From contig CAZDQF010000003.1 in the NCBI GenBank assembly GCA_964507445.1, positions 310,001 through 374,000 of the forward strand: a stretch of 64,000 nt of DNA, written 5' to 3'. This stretch comes from GCA-2683135 sp964507445. GTDB taxonomy: Bacteria > Planctomycetota > GCA-002687715. Shown in pieces: positions 36,695 through 44,665 of the stretch. The stretch's first letter is position 1, and every line of letters begins with the position of its first letter. A program made the translations under genes and the position numbers. Under the pieces are notes generated by a model, which did not search any database, was not told where the DNA came from, and was given only the letters and a program-made list of their open reading frames with translations.

Positions 36695-38058
36695 CTGGCC
36701 AGCAACTCCCGGTAGCGGCGCACGGAGCGCTCGCGGTCCTTCTCCAGCGCGAGCGGGTCGTAGCCCGCGGCGTCTCCCGTGAGTCGAACGAGCGCGGCGT
36801 GGGCGGCGTTGCGGGTGGGGATGTCCACCGCGAGGAGCATCCCCAGGACCGCGTCCCGTTCCTCCACGCCCTTGGTGGCTTCAAAGAGCGCGAGGGTCCT
36901 GGCCGTCGCCAACGCCCGGTCGTCGCTCCCGTCGAACGCCCGCACCGCGGCCGTCGCCTCGGAGCCGCCGATGCGCCCCAGTGCCTCCACCGCCGCCAGT
37001 CGCACCCCGGGGTCGACGTCCGCCAGGGCCTGCGTCAACGCCTCCGGGGGCGGCCCTCCACCGAGCTGCCCGAAAGACTCGGCCGCCCGAGATCGCACGG
37101 TCGGATGGCTGTCCGCGAGCAGCCCCGCCAGCAGCTCCCTGCCGTTCGGATGATCCACGTGGGCCAGCACGTGGGCGATACCCGCCCGCGTGGTGGGGTT
37201 CCCGGTCTTGCGGGCCCGCTCCACCCCGTCGCGGAGGAAGGACAGGGCAGGCGCCCCCATCCGGACCATGGTCAGCCTCGCCTGCTCATGGAACAGGAAC
37301 TGCATCTGCCCCAGCATGTCCACCACGAACGCGATACGAAGGTCCGCGAGCGGATCGGTGCCTCGCTGATAAGGACGCCCCTCGGCCTTGAGCGACGCGC
37401 CGCCGTCCCGGATCCCCTCCCACCAGGTCTTCCAGCGCCCGATGGCCTCCTTCTTCAGCGCCCAACCACCGTCGGGGTTGAAGCCCATGTCCTCGCCAGA
37501 GATCTCACGCAGCACCGTGGCGGCGGTCTCGATAGCCAGGATGCGCGTCTCCAGGTTCGACAGCAGCACCGGTATGCCTGAACGGTTACCCAACTTCACC
37601 AATGCCCGCGCGGCGTGGTTCTGCACCACCGGATTCCTGTCGTCGAGGGCCAGCAGCAGGTCCGGCAGGGCGGCGTGAGTGCCGGTCTTCTCCAGCGCCG
37701 TGATCGCCGCCACGCGCTCCAACGGGAACGCGTCCTCTCCCGTCTTCTTGAACTCGACGGCCCGATAGCCGAGGGGCGCGCCGTCGTCCGGGCTGAGGAG
37801 GAACGCCGCCTGGCTCCGGTCTCTCATGACGCGCAGGAGCGCGTGCACCGCCTCCGGAGAGCTGTCCCCGGCCAGGGCGAGGATCCGCTCGATGCGCACG
37901 TCCGTGGAGACCTCCGGGTCCAGCAAGGTCATGGCCAACGGTGACTCACCGGGGGTCGCGGGAGACACCGATGGACCCTGGGGTGCCTCACCGCCGCATC
38001 CGAAGAGCGCCAGCGCCACCACGAACAAGAGGGGCTTACTCGGGCAGTGTGTTCTCAT
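36691..38058 (-). CDS. HEAT-repeat lipoprotein
   Basis: A 455-residue protein with a signal sequence and lipobox ALFGC (Cys about residue 21). Most of the chain is armadillo/HEAT-like helical repeats: ERVAAITALEKTGTHAALPD, then VVQNHAARALVKLGNRSGIP, HPTVRSRAAESFGQLGGGPP and PGVRLAAVEALGRIGGSEAT. Such repeats are protein-binding scaffolds and some bind c-type cytochromes or phycobilin lyase substrates. Here it would stand outside the membrane between a five-heme cytochrome and an FG-GAP protein, with overlaps on both sides. Confidence 0.78.
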   Translation of the reverse strand: MRTHCPSKPLLFVVALALFGCGGEAPQGPSVSPATPGESPLAMTLLDPEVSTDVRIERILALAGDSSPEAVHALLRVMRDRSQAAFLLSPDDGAPLGYRAVEFKKTGEDAFPLERVAAITALEKTGTHAALPDLLLALDDRNPVVQNHAARALVKLGNRSGIPVLLSNLETRILAIETAATVLREISGEDMGFNPDGGWALKKEAIGRWKTWWEGIRDGGASLKAEGRPYQRGTDPLADLRIAFVVDMLGQMQFLFHEQARLTMVRMGAPALSFLRDGVERARKTGNPTTRAGIAHVLAHVDHPNGRELLAGLLADSHPTVRSRAAESFGQLGGGPPPEALTQALADVDPGVRLAAVEALGRIGGSEATAAVRAFDGSDDRALATARTLALFEATKGVEERDAVLGMLLAVDIPTRNAAHAALVRLTGDAAGYDPLALEKDRERSVRRYRELLAR

Positions 38059-39226
38059 GAATCAGGATCGAGTCCTTGTCCGCTTGAAATGGGTTCGCCC
38101 GGTACCAGGCACGAACGGACACCTTCTTCAGGCCCTCGGGGAGCCCGACGCTGATGCGACGCTTCTCTCCCGCGGGGATCTGCGTCGACGCTGGGTACCA
38201 CACCCGCCGAACGGGCTGATGAGCCGCCGCCACGCGGGTGACGGAGACCGGGAGCTGGGCGAACAGTCCCGGCACGGTCACGGTCTTCTGGTAGGAGTCG
38301 CCCGGCTCCGGCAGCGGGTTGACGGCCTCGAACTCGTCCCGGTACGGGTTCCGGAAGCGCTCGACCCTCACGTCGTATTCGCCGCCGTCGTCCATCTCCA
38401 GCACCAGGTGGATGTCGACGGCCCGGTGACGTTCGTCCGCGGGGAGGTTGTGACCTGTGCCCGAGTTGTGGACGGTGATCAGCAGGTCGCTGCCGGACAG
38501 GCTCTCCGTGATGGTGGCGGAGGACCGGAGCATGGCCGGGTCGTGGGCGCCCGCGAACACATGGGAGCGGCCCTTGCGAAGACCACCGGCCGCGCGCGTG
38601 CGCTCCACCTCCGGCATGTGGCAGTCATTGCAATCCTGGAACCCGTCCCCCGGAATCGCGTACCGGGTCTGCTTCCAGTCCTCGTGGACCTTGTGCTGGT
38701 TGTGGCACGGAGCGCACAGCTCCATGGAGCGCATGGACGGGGTCACGGAAGGCTGGCACGGCGCCGCGCTCGCGGAGCCACCCAGGGGGCCGCCGGACAG
38801 CATGGCGTTCCCCTCCGGCCAGTAGTGGCAGGTGAAGCAATCGATGCCGTCTTCCCGTCGGGTGCCACGCTCCAGCGGCCGCACCCCGAACCCGGTCTCG
38901 AACATGGGCCGCGGGAGGTGGCAGGGCAGGCAATCCAGCCCCTTGCCCTGGAACCCCGTGGAGAGCTTCTGCACCTCCGGGTTGGTGTAGGCCATGCGAT
39001 GGTGAGACGAGTACCACTCGTCCCACACATCCGGATGGCACTCCTTGCACTCCGCGCTGCTCTTGAACGGGATGGGGTCGCGAAACTTGCGACCGGGCTC
39101 CACCCACTCCTCCGCATCCCTGGCCGCGGGGTCGGCGTTTCCCTGAGGGGTGGAGATGACGTGGGAGACAAGGAAGGTGACCACGGCCAGGAGCACGAGC
39201 AACCCGACCAGCTTCGCCATGTTCAT
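38036..39226 (-). CDS. Membrane-anchored five-heme c-type cytochrome
   Basis: A 396-residue protein. The ATG at 39226 overlaps the upstream ATPase stop and opens with an uncleaved-type hydrophobic anchor (LVGLLVLLAVVTFLVSHVI). Five CxxCH heme-binding motifs follow: CKECH, CLPCH, CFTCH, CAPCH and CNDCH, all in the first 230 residues. Distal His candidates include YSSHH and HNQHKVHED. The C-terminal half is beta-rich without hemes. It resembles cytochrome c554-family electron carriers. Its position directly after the ABC ATPase gene is unusual. Confidence 0.85.
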   Translation of the reverse strand: MNMAKLVGLLVLLAVVTFLVSHVISTPQGNADPAARDAEEWVEPGRKFRDPIPFKSSAECKECHPDVWDEWYSSHHRMAYTNPEVQKLSTGFQGKGLDCLPCHLPRPMFETGFGVRPLERGTRREDGIDCFTCHYWPEGNAMLSGGPLGGSASAAPCQPSVTPSMRSMELCAPCHNQHKVHEDWKQTRYAIPGDGFQDCNDCHMPEVERTRAAGGLRKGRSHVFAGAHDPAMLRSSATITESLSGSDLLITVHNSGTGHNLPADERHRAVDIHLVLEMDDGGEYDVRVERFRNPYRDEFEAVNPLPEPGDSYQKTVTVPGLFAQLPVSVTRVAAAHQPVRRVWYPASTQIPAGEKRRISVGLPEGLKKVSVRAWYRANPFQADKDSILIHENTLPE

Positions 39227-40263
39227 GAGCCGCTCCTGACATCCACCACCCGCGGCGGGCGGACCACGCGGATCCGCAACGGCGACCCGGCGTCCGGTCG
39301 CGCCGCGAGCACCAGGTCCACGGGCCACTCCCCTATCCGGGCCCGCACCCTGTACGCGCCGCCACCGTAGAGGATTCTATCCACTTCCGCGGGCACTCCC
39401 TCTCCGACGGGGCTCAGCTCCAGGTCCTCTGGGCGGAAGAGCAACCAGACGGCGCCCTCATGTCCAGCCGGGTCCACGGACACCCGGCCGAGGGGGGTGT
39501 CCGCCACGCCGTCGCCGTCCAGGGTCGCGGGCAGCAAGGAACCGGCCCCCACGAACCGCGCCACCGCCGCGGAGGCGGGGCGCTTGTAGACCTCCTCCGG
39601 TGAACCGCTCTGCAGGATGCGCCCGCCGTCCATCACCAGGACCTGATCCGCCAGGCCCAGGGCCTCCTCCTGGTCGTGGGTCACATGGAGGACCGTGCTG
39701 CCGAACTGCTCGTTCACATGACGCAACAGGTCCTGGACCTCCCCGGCGGTGGTGGGGTCCACGGACGAAGTGGGCTCGTCGAGCAGCATCAGGCCCGGAC
39801 GCGTGACCAGGGCACGGGCGAGGGCCAGCCGCTGCCGCTCACCTCCAGACAGCTGGGCGGGACGACGGTCCGCCAGGGCTTCGATGCCGAGGGGCCCGAG
39901 GGTCGCATGGATGCGCTCCTCGTGCTCCGCAGCGGGCGTACCCGCGCCCTTGAGCGCGAAGCGCAGGTGCCCCGCAACGGTCATGTGCGGCCACAGGGCC
40001 AGCCCCTGAAACAGGAAGCCCACGCCGCGACGCTCCGGCGCCATGGACGTCTGCCCGTCCAGGATCACGCGATCTCCGATTCGGATGGTGCCCGTCGCAC
40101 CCACGAGTCCGGCGATGGCTCGCAGGAGGGTGGACTTGCCGGCGCCGGAGCGGCCCAGCACCACGCCGTAGGCGCCGGCCTCCAGGTCCAGGTTCACGCC
40201 GTGGAGCACCCGGGCGTCGCCCAGGCTGACCTCCAGTCGCTCGATGTGCAGTGGCTCGGTCAA
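39223..40263 (-). CDS. ABC importer ATP-binding protein (iron/putrescine-like)
   Basis: A 346-residue ATPase of the CUT1/FbpC type. Walker A GRSGAGKSTLL, Q-loop GFLFQGLALWPHMTV, signature LSGGERQRLALARAL, Walker B MLLDEPTSSVDP and H-loop HVTHDQEEAL are present. A TOBE-type regulatory domain occupies about 250-346. The start is a TTG at 40263 whose last two bases form part of the permease stop (TTGA). No better start exists downstream, so translation is probably coupled. Energises the fused permease encoded just upstream. Confidence 0.88.
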   Translation of the reverse strand: MTEPLHIERLEVSLGDARVLHGVNLDLEAGAYGVVLGRSGAGKSTLLRAIAGLVGATGTIRIGDRVILDGQTSMAPERRGVGFLFQGLALWPHMTVAGHLRFALKGAGTPAAEHEERIHATLGPLGIEALADRRPAQLSGGERQRLALARALVTRPGLMLLDEPTSSVDPTTAGEVQDLLRHVNEQFGSTVLHVTHDQEEALGLADQVLVMDGGRILQSGSPEEVYKRPASAAVARFVGAGSLLPATLDGDGVADTPLGRVSVDPAGHEGAVWLLFRPEDLELSPVGEGVPAEVDRILYGGGAYRVRARIGEWPVDLVLAARPDAGSPLRIRVVRPPRVVDVRSGS

Positions 40264-42032
40264 AGGACGTCCCAGCGCCTCCTGACAAGGGTGGTGAGGA
40301 TGATCACGGGGATCGCGGCCATGGCGACCACCATCACGCAGAGCGCGCAGACCTCCTCGATCTGCTGATAGTGGACCATGTTGAAGATCCGCATCTGGAT
40401 CGACTGCCAGCCCGGACGCAACGCGTGCAACGTGGCCGGGAGTTCGGTGAAGCAGAGCACGTAAGCCATGACCGCCGCGCCGGCCACCACGCCCCCCATG
40501 CGCGGCAGGATCACGTGGACGCCCCGGGCCCACGGGCCGTGCCCGCACAGCCGGGCCGCCTCCGACTCCTCCTCGTCGAGGGCGTCGAAGCCGGCTCGGA
40601 ACATCCTGATGATGAACGGCAGGAAGCGCGCGAGGTAGGCCAGGATCACCAGAGTGAATCCCTGTCGCTGGATGTGCTCCGCGAGTCCGCTCTCCATGAC
40701 GAACATGCCGGCGCAGAACAGACAGGCGGCCAGGGCCAGGGCGGCCCAGACCGATCGGATGCCGTCGCCGCGTAACGCCACGGGGAGGGAGCAGGTCACG
40801 GCCATCAACGCCACGAACCAGAGCGGCAGGCTGCCCGCTGCCGCCGCCGACCACACCAGCAGCATGGCCACGCCGAGGATCTCCGGCGGCAGGGCCAACG
40901 CCCCGAGGGTGACCCCGTCGGAGATGCCGCTGCGCGATCGGGAGAGGGCCCGGCCGAGGGGCCACGAGATCAGCAGCAGCGCCAGCACCGCGGTCCCGGT
41001 CATGAGCAGGCTCTGGCCGAAGGCGTCGCCGACGCGGGGGAACACCTGCTGGTAGAAGTCGGGCTCCCCTTCGCCGGTCAGGTTCAGGGGGCCGGCGACG
41101 TAGACGAGCGAGCCCAGCGGCAGACCGGCGCTCAGTCCGAGGATCAGGACCACGATCAGCAAGGTCCCCAGGCCCGCCCGACGGGGCGTCAAGGCAGCCC
41201 CTCCCTGGTGCCGGACCCTGGTCCCGGACTCGATCCTGGAGAGCACCATGATCACCATGACGGCCACCAGCACCAGCGGCATCCCGACCATGGAGGCCGC
41301 CGCCAGGTTGCCGTGGGCCTGGGACATGACGCTGAAGACCCGGTGCACCAGGGTCGGAGTGTCAAGCAGCGACACCACGGGATAGGTGGTCAACGCCAGC
41401 ACGAACACGAAGGCCGCGCCCGCGAGCACCCGGGGCGCCAGCTGGGGCAGGATCACCTGACGCAGCGCCGCTCGACGTCCACCGGCCAGTCGCGCCGCGT
41501 CCAGGCCCTCCGGATCGAGCGCCCGCACTCCTGCGCCCACGGTGAGGACCACGAGGGGGAAGTAGGCGCACGCCATGATCCACGCGGGCCCCATGTAGAG
41601 GTGCCCGAGGAGCGCGTCGGCGCCGGGGTCCCCGAGGGGCGCCCTCACGTTCAGCACGTAGTCATGCTCCGCCGCGAGCCAACCCGTCAACCAACCCTTG
41701 TCGCCGATGACGCGGGTCCAGGCGATGGTGTGGATGTGCGGCGGAACCAGCAGCGGCAGGAAGAAGATGGCGCCCAGGAACCGTCGACCGGGGAACGACC
41801 GCAGGTTCAGCAGGAGGGCCAGGGGCAGCCCCAAGAGGACGCCGAATCCGGTGGTGAGGAGCGCCAGGAAGATGCTGTTGGCCAGCTCCCCTGCCAGGTC
41901 CGCTCGCTCCGTGGCGCGCTGGAACACCTGCCAGGCACCGGAATCCGCTGCGGTGACCAGAAGCCAGGTCATGGGCAGCACCAGGATGACGCCGTAGACC
42001 AGGACGAACGCGGTTCTGCCTCGCCAAGTCAT
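40260..42032 (-). CDS. ABC importer fused permease (two BPD_transp_1 domains)
   Basis: A 590-residue membrane protein of about 12 helices, two transport-permease halves in one chain as in FbpB/SfuB/ThiP. Each half has a coupling-helix EAA-like loop: LDAARLAGGRRAALRQVILP (about residue 180) and SEAARLCGHGPWARGVHVIL (about 500). It belongs with the binding protein and ATPase on either side and overlaps both by three or four bases. The annotation as an iron transporter is by family resemblance only; see the binding protein entry. Confidence 0.88.
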   Translation of the reverse strand: MTWRGRTAFVLVYGVILVLPMTWLLVTAADSGAWQVFQRATERADLAGELANSIFLALLTTGFGVLLGLPLALLLNLRSFPGRRFLGAIFFLPLLVPPHIHTIAWTRVIGDKGWLTGWLAAEHDYVLNVRAPLGDPGADALLGHLYMGPAWIMACAYFPLVVLTVGAGVRALDPEGLDAARLAGGRRAALRQVILPQLAPRVLAGAAFVFVLALTTYPVVSLLDTPTLVHRVFSVMSQAHGNLAAASMVGMPLVLVAVMVIMVLSRIESGTRVRHQGGAALTPRRAGLGTLLIVVLILGLSAGLPLGSLVYVAGPLNLTGEGEPDFYQQVFPRVGDAFGQSLLMTGTAVLALLLISWPLGRALSRSRSGISDGVTLGALALPPEILGVAMLLVWSAAAAGSLPLWFVALMAVTCSLPVALRGDGIRSVWAALALAACLFCAGMFVMESGLAEHIQRQGFTLVILAYLARFLPFIIRMFRAGFDALDEEESEAARLCGHGPWARGVHVILPRMGGVVAGAAVMAYVLCFTELPATLHALRPGWQSIQMRIFNMVHYQQIEEVCALCVMVVAMAAIPVIILTTLVRRRWDVL

Positions 42033-43165
42033 GCCTGGTCGCTGGACGAGCCACCTCCGGGCTTGACCGCCAGGAACACGAACACGCCTGCCAGCGCCAA
42101 GGCCAGCAGCGCCCAGACGAGCGCGGCGGGGCCGGTCTCACCCTCCACGACCTTGCCGCCCTGGACGCGGGAGAAGCGATCCTGCAACCCCTGGGTGCGC
42201 TCGGCGAGCTCCGCGCCCACGGCGCCGAAGTCCACCGTCATGGTGGCCAGCTCGCTGACGGGGGTCACGTGGTCAGGCACCGGCACCCCCGGCTGCAACG
42301 GCATCTGGGCCGCCTCCCCTTCCGCCAGCAGCTTCTCCACCCGAGGAGAGAGCAGGAAGTCCACGAGCTTCCGCGCCTCCGGCACGTGCCGCGCGCCCTT
42401 GAGGATCATGACCGAGTTGGGGATGACGAAGCTGCCCAGGCCGCCGTCTTCCTGATCGAGGAAGAACGCGCGCACCGGCTTGCCGCCGAGCCGCCGGACG
42501 TTGACGTCGTCCGTGTCCGTCAGGCCAAAGGGACGGACGCCGTCACCGACCCGGTCGGCCACCGGCCCGTTACCTGACTCCCAGAGCACGTCGTTGGCCA
42601 TCAGCGCGTCGAGCCAGGCGTCGGTCCGCTCCGCCCCCCAGATCGAGTACAGCGCCGCCAGGTGCGTCAGGGTGGTGCCCGTGAGGGGTTTGGCGATGAC
42701 CAGCTTGCCGTTGTACTTCGGCGCGGAGAGATCCTCGAGCCGCCTCGGCAGGTCCCCCTCCTCCACCATCTCCGTGTTCCAGACCAGGACCCGGGAGCGC
42801 GCCCCGAAGCCGGTCCACATACCGCCCGCGTCCCTCAAGTGGGCCGGGATGGTGGCGGCCTGAGGAGAGACGTAGGCCTGCAGCAGCCCCTTCTCCTTGA
42901 GCAGCTCGGTCTGGCCGCACTCGTTGTTCCAGAACACGTCCGCCACCGGCTGCGCCGCCTCGGCGATGATCTTCTGGACCAGGCCCACGGTCTTGGTGGC
43001 CTCCGTGTCATAGGTCGCCTCGACACGGATCCCGGTCTCCTGTTCGAAGATGTCCAGGATACGCCGGCTGTGCTCCTCGTCGTGGCTGACGTACACAACC
43101 ACCTGCTGCGCGCAGACGACGGGAGCGAGGGATGCGACAAGGGCGATCAAGCAGGCACGGATCAC
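42029..43165 (-). CDS. ABC importer substrate-binding protein with C-terminal membrane anchor
   Basis: A 378-residue type II periplasmic binding protein. The GTG at 43165 is chosen because AAGGAG lies seven bases upstream and it opens with a signal peptide (LIALVASLAPVVCAQ). Core features: VVVYVSHDEEHSRRILDIFE, YDTEATKTVGLVQKIIAEAA, ADVFWNNECGQ, GLTDTDDVNV and FVIPNSVMIL. This is the branch usually called iron(III)-binding, but I do not see the paired tyrosines that ligate Fe(III) in FbpA/FutA, so the ligand is uncertain. Unusually, the C-terminus ends in a predicted transmembrane helix (ALVWALLALALAGVFVFLAV), so it would be tethered rather than free. Confidence 0.83.
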   Translation of the reverse strand: MIRACLIALVASLAPVVCAQQVVVYVSHDEEHSRRILDIFEQETGIRVEATYDTEATKTVGLVQKIIAEAAQPVADVFWNNECGQTELLKEKGLLQAYVSPQAATIPAHLRDAGGMWTGFGARSRVLVWNTEMVEEGDLPRRLEDLSAPKYNGKLVIAKPLTGTTLTHLAALYSIWGAERTDAWLDALMANDVLWESGNGPVADRVGDGVRPFGLTDTDDVNVRRLGGKPVRAFFLDQEDGGLGSFVIPNSVMILKGARHVPEARKLVDFLLSPRVEKLLAEGEAAQMPLQPGVPVPDHVTPVSELATMTVDFGAVGAELAERTQGLQDRFSRVQGGKVVEGETGPAALVWALLALALAGVFVFLAVKPGGGSSSDQA

Positions 43166-43260
43166 GTCGAGGCTCCTTCGAAGAACAGGTTCGGAGGGTA
43201 CCCCCGCCACGGGAGCAAATGAAGGGCCGCCGTGTTCCAGCGACACTTCCGGCGGCCGCG

Positions 43261-43277
43261 GTGACGGATTCCGTTAC
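43261..43277. promoter_or_regulatory. Near-perfect 17-base palindrome upstream of the importer genes
   Basis: GTGACGGA-T-TCCGTTAC has 8-base arms with one mismatch, centred about 104 bases upstream of the binding-protein GTG and inside the gap after the four-heme cytochrome gene. It could be a regulator-binding site for the downstream importer. It is not a recognisable Fur box. Confidence 0.28.
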
Positions 43278-43318
43278 CCCCGGGGAACGGACGTCACCCG
43301 ACGTGTAGCCCGCCGGCC

Positions 43319-44665
43319 CTACTTTCCGCCGTCCTTCGAGGGGTGGGCGATCTTGGGCCAGTAGGTGTCGAAGGAGAACCGCGGCGAGTTGTCCGCGTCG
43401 TGACACTTCAGGCAGTAGTTCTCGCCCAGCTTGCCGTTGGGGGTGGGGGTCTGGACGTTGACGTGCTCCTCCCCGGGTCCGTGACAGGCCTCACAGGTCA
43501 CGTTGACGAGGTGCGGCGTCTTCTCCTCGGTGACGAACCCGGTGCTCTCACCCCAGCCGGTGACGTGGCAGCTGGCGCACTCCGGGTCGTTGTGGTCGTT
43601 GGTCACCTTGATGCTTGCCCACGCGTGCTCATGAGGCGTCGGATCGAGCACCTTGCACTCGTCCTCGTGACACTCCACGCACGCCTGATCGCCCACGTAC
43701 ACGTTCTCGATGGTGCGGCGAGGGAAGTCCTCCACCAGCTTCTCGTCCGCCAGGGACTGGCGGTAGCCGTCGAGCATCATGCTCACGTCTTCCTGCCCCT
43801 CGATGGCCTCCTCCAGTCGGAATTCGGACAGCAGCGGCGTGCCCTCCGGGCGGAGGTATGCGAGGAAGCGCCCCTTGCTCCCCACGGAGATCACGGGCAC
43901 GGGGGTCCCCTCGATCCGGAACGGCGAATCGAACACGCCGCCGAAGGCGATGATGACGCGATCGCGCCATGCCGCCGGGACGGCGTCAGCGAGCTTGCGG
44001 GCGCCGGCGCGGACGCCGTTGAAGAGGACCAGGGGGCGGTCCTTCGCCACATCCAGAGTCCCCAGCCAGGCGCTCATGGAAGTCGCAGGGTCCTTCACCT
44101 CGAGCCCCACGACGTCCTCCGACGACGGCACCAGGCCGGTCACCACGTAGGGGCTCTCGCCCAGCCGCACGCTCTCCTTGAAGAGCCGCCGGCCGTCCTT
44201 GAACGCGTTGTGAAGTACGAACGGGAAGGAGGCGAAGTCCTTCATCTGGGTCAGGTAGTCGACGCCCAGCTTGAAGTCGCCGAGCCCGGGGGCGAACGCC
44301 TGATAGCCCATGAGGTCCATGGACATGAGGAAGGTCTCGAACTTCATCCGCTGCTGCTTGCCGCCTCGCACGATGAGGTCCCCGAGGCTCACCAGCTGCA
44401 GCCCGGGGTCCTGCTCACGGAGCTTGGCCAGCCAGGTGGCGCGCCGGTGCACGCCCCCCAGCGCCGGCTTGCTGCAGCCGCAGGGACGAATGAAGCCCTT
44501 CTCGTTACCCGTCAGGACGATCAGGGGGCCGTCTGCACACGGGTGCAGCCCCGCCAGGGGCCGATCCGCGGGCGACGCGGACCCCGCTCCCAAACCCAGG
44601 ACCAGGGCTGCCAGGAACCCCCCGACCGCCAGCAACCGGATGTCACTTGCGGGCGATGAACGCAT
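43319..44665 (-). CDS. Four-heme cytochrome with metallophosphatase-like N-terminal domain
   Basis: A 448-residue secreted protein (signal LLAVGGFLAALVLGLGAGSA). Residues about 45-300 resemble a calcineurin/5'-nucleotidase-like fold seen in planctomycetal multiheme proteins: PCGCSKPALGGVHRRATWLA, then LVSLGDLIVRGG, with GLGDFKLGVDYL and IIAFGGVFDSPF. Several metal-ligand positions look degenerate. The C-terminal 130 residues have four CxxCH motifs: CVECH, CASCH, CEACH and CLKCH, as in cytochrome c554-like modules. The ATG at 44665 overlaps the DUF1573 gene by 23 bases. A 153-base gap separates it from the importer genes. Confidence 0.8.
   Translation of the reverse strand: MRSSPASDIRLLAVGGFLAALVLGLGAGSASPADRPLAGLHPCADGPLIVLTGNEKGFIRPCGCSKPALGGVHRRATWLAKLREQDPGLQLVSLGDLIVRGGKQQRMKFETFLMSMDLMGYQAFAPGLGDFKLGVDYLTQMKDFASFPFVLHNAFKDGRRLFKESVRLGESPYVVTGLVPSSEDVVGLEVKDPATSMSAWLGTLDVAKDRPLVLFNGVRAGARKLADAVPAAWRDRVIIAFGGVFDSPFRIEGTPVPVISVGSKGRFLAYLRPEGTPLLSEFRLEEAIEGQEDVSMMLDGYRQSLADEKLVEDFPRRTIENVYVGDQACVECHEDECKVLDPTPHEHAWASIKVTNDHNDPECASCHVTGWGESTGFVTEEKTPHLVNVTCEACHGPGEEHVNVQTPTPNGKLGENYCLKCHDADNSPRFSFDTYWPKIAHPSKDGGK

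Noticed and set aside
37826..39370. A 514-codon plus-strand ORF
   Set aside because: Antisense shadow of the HEAT lipoprotein and five-heme cytochrome genes.
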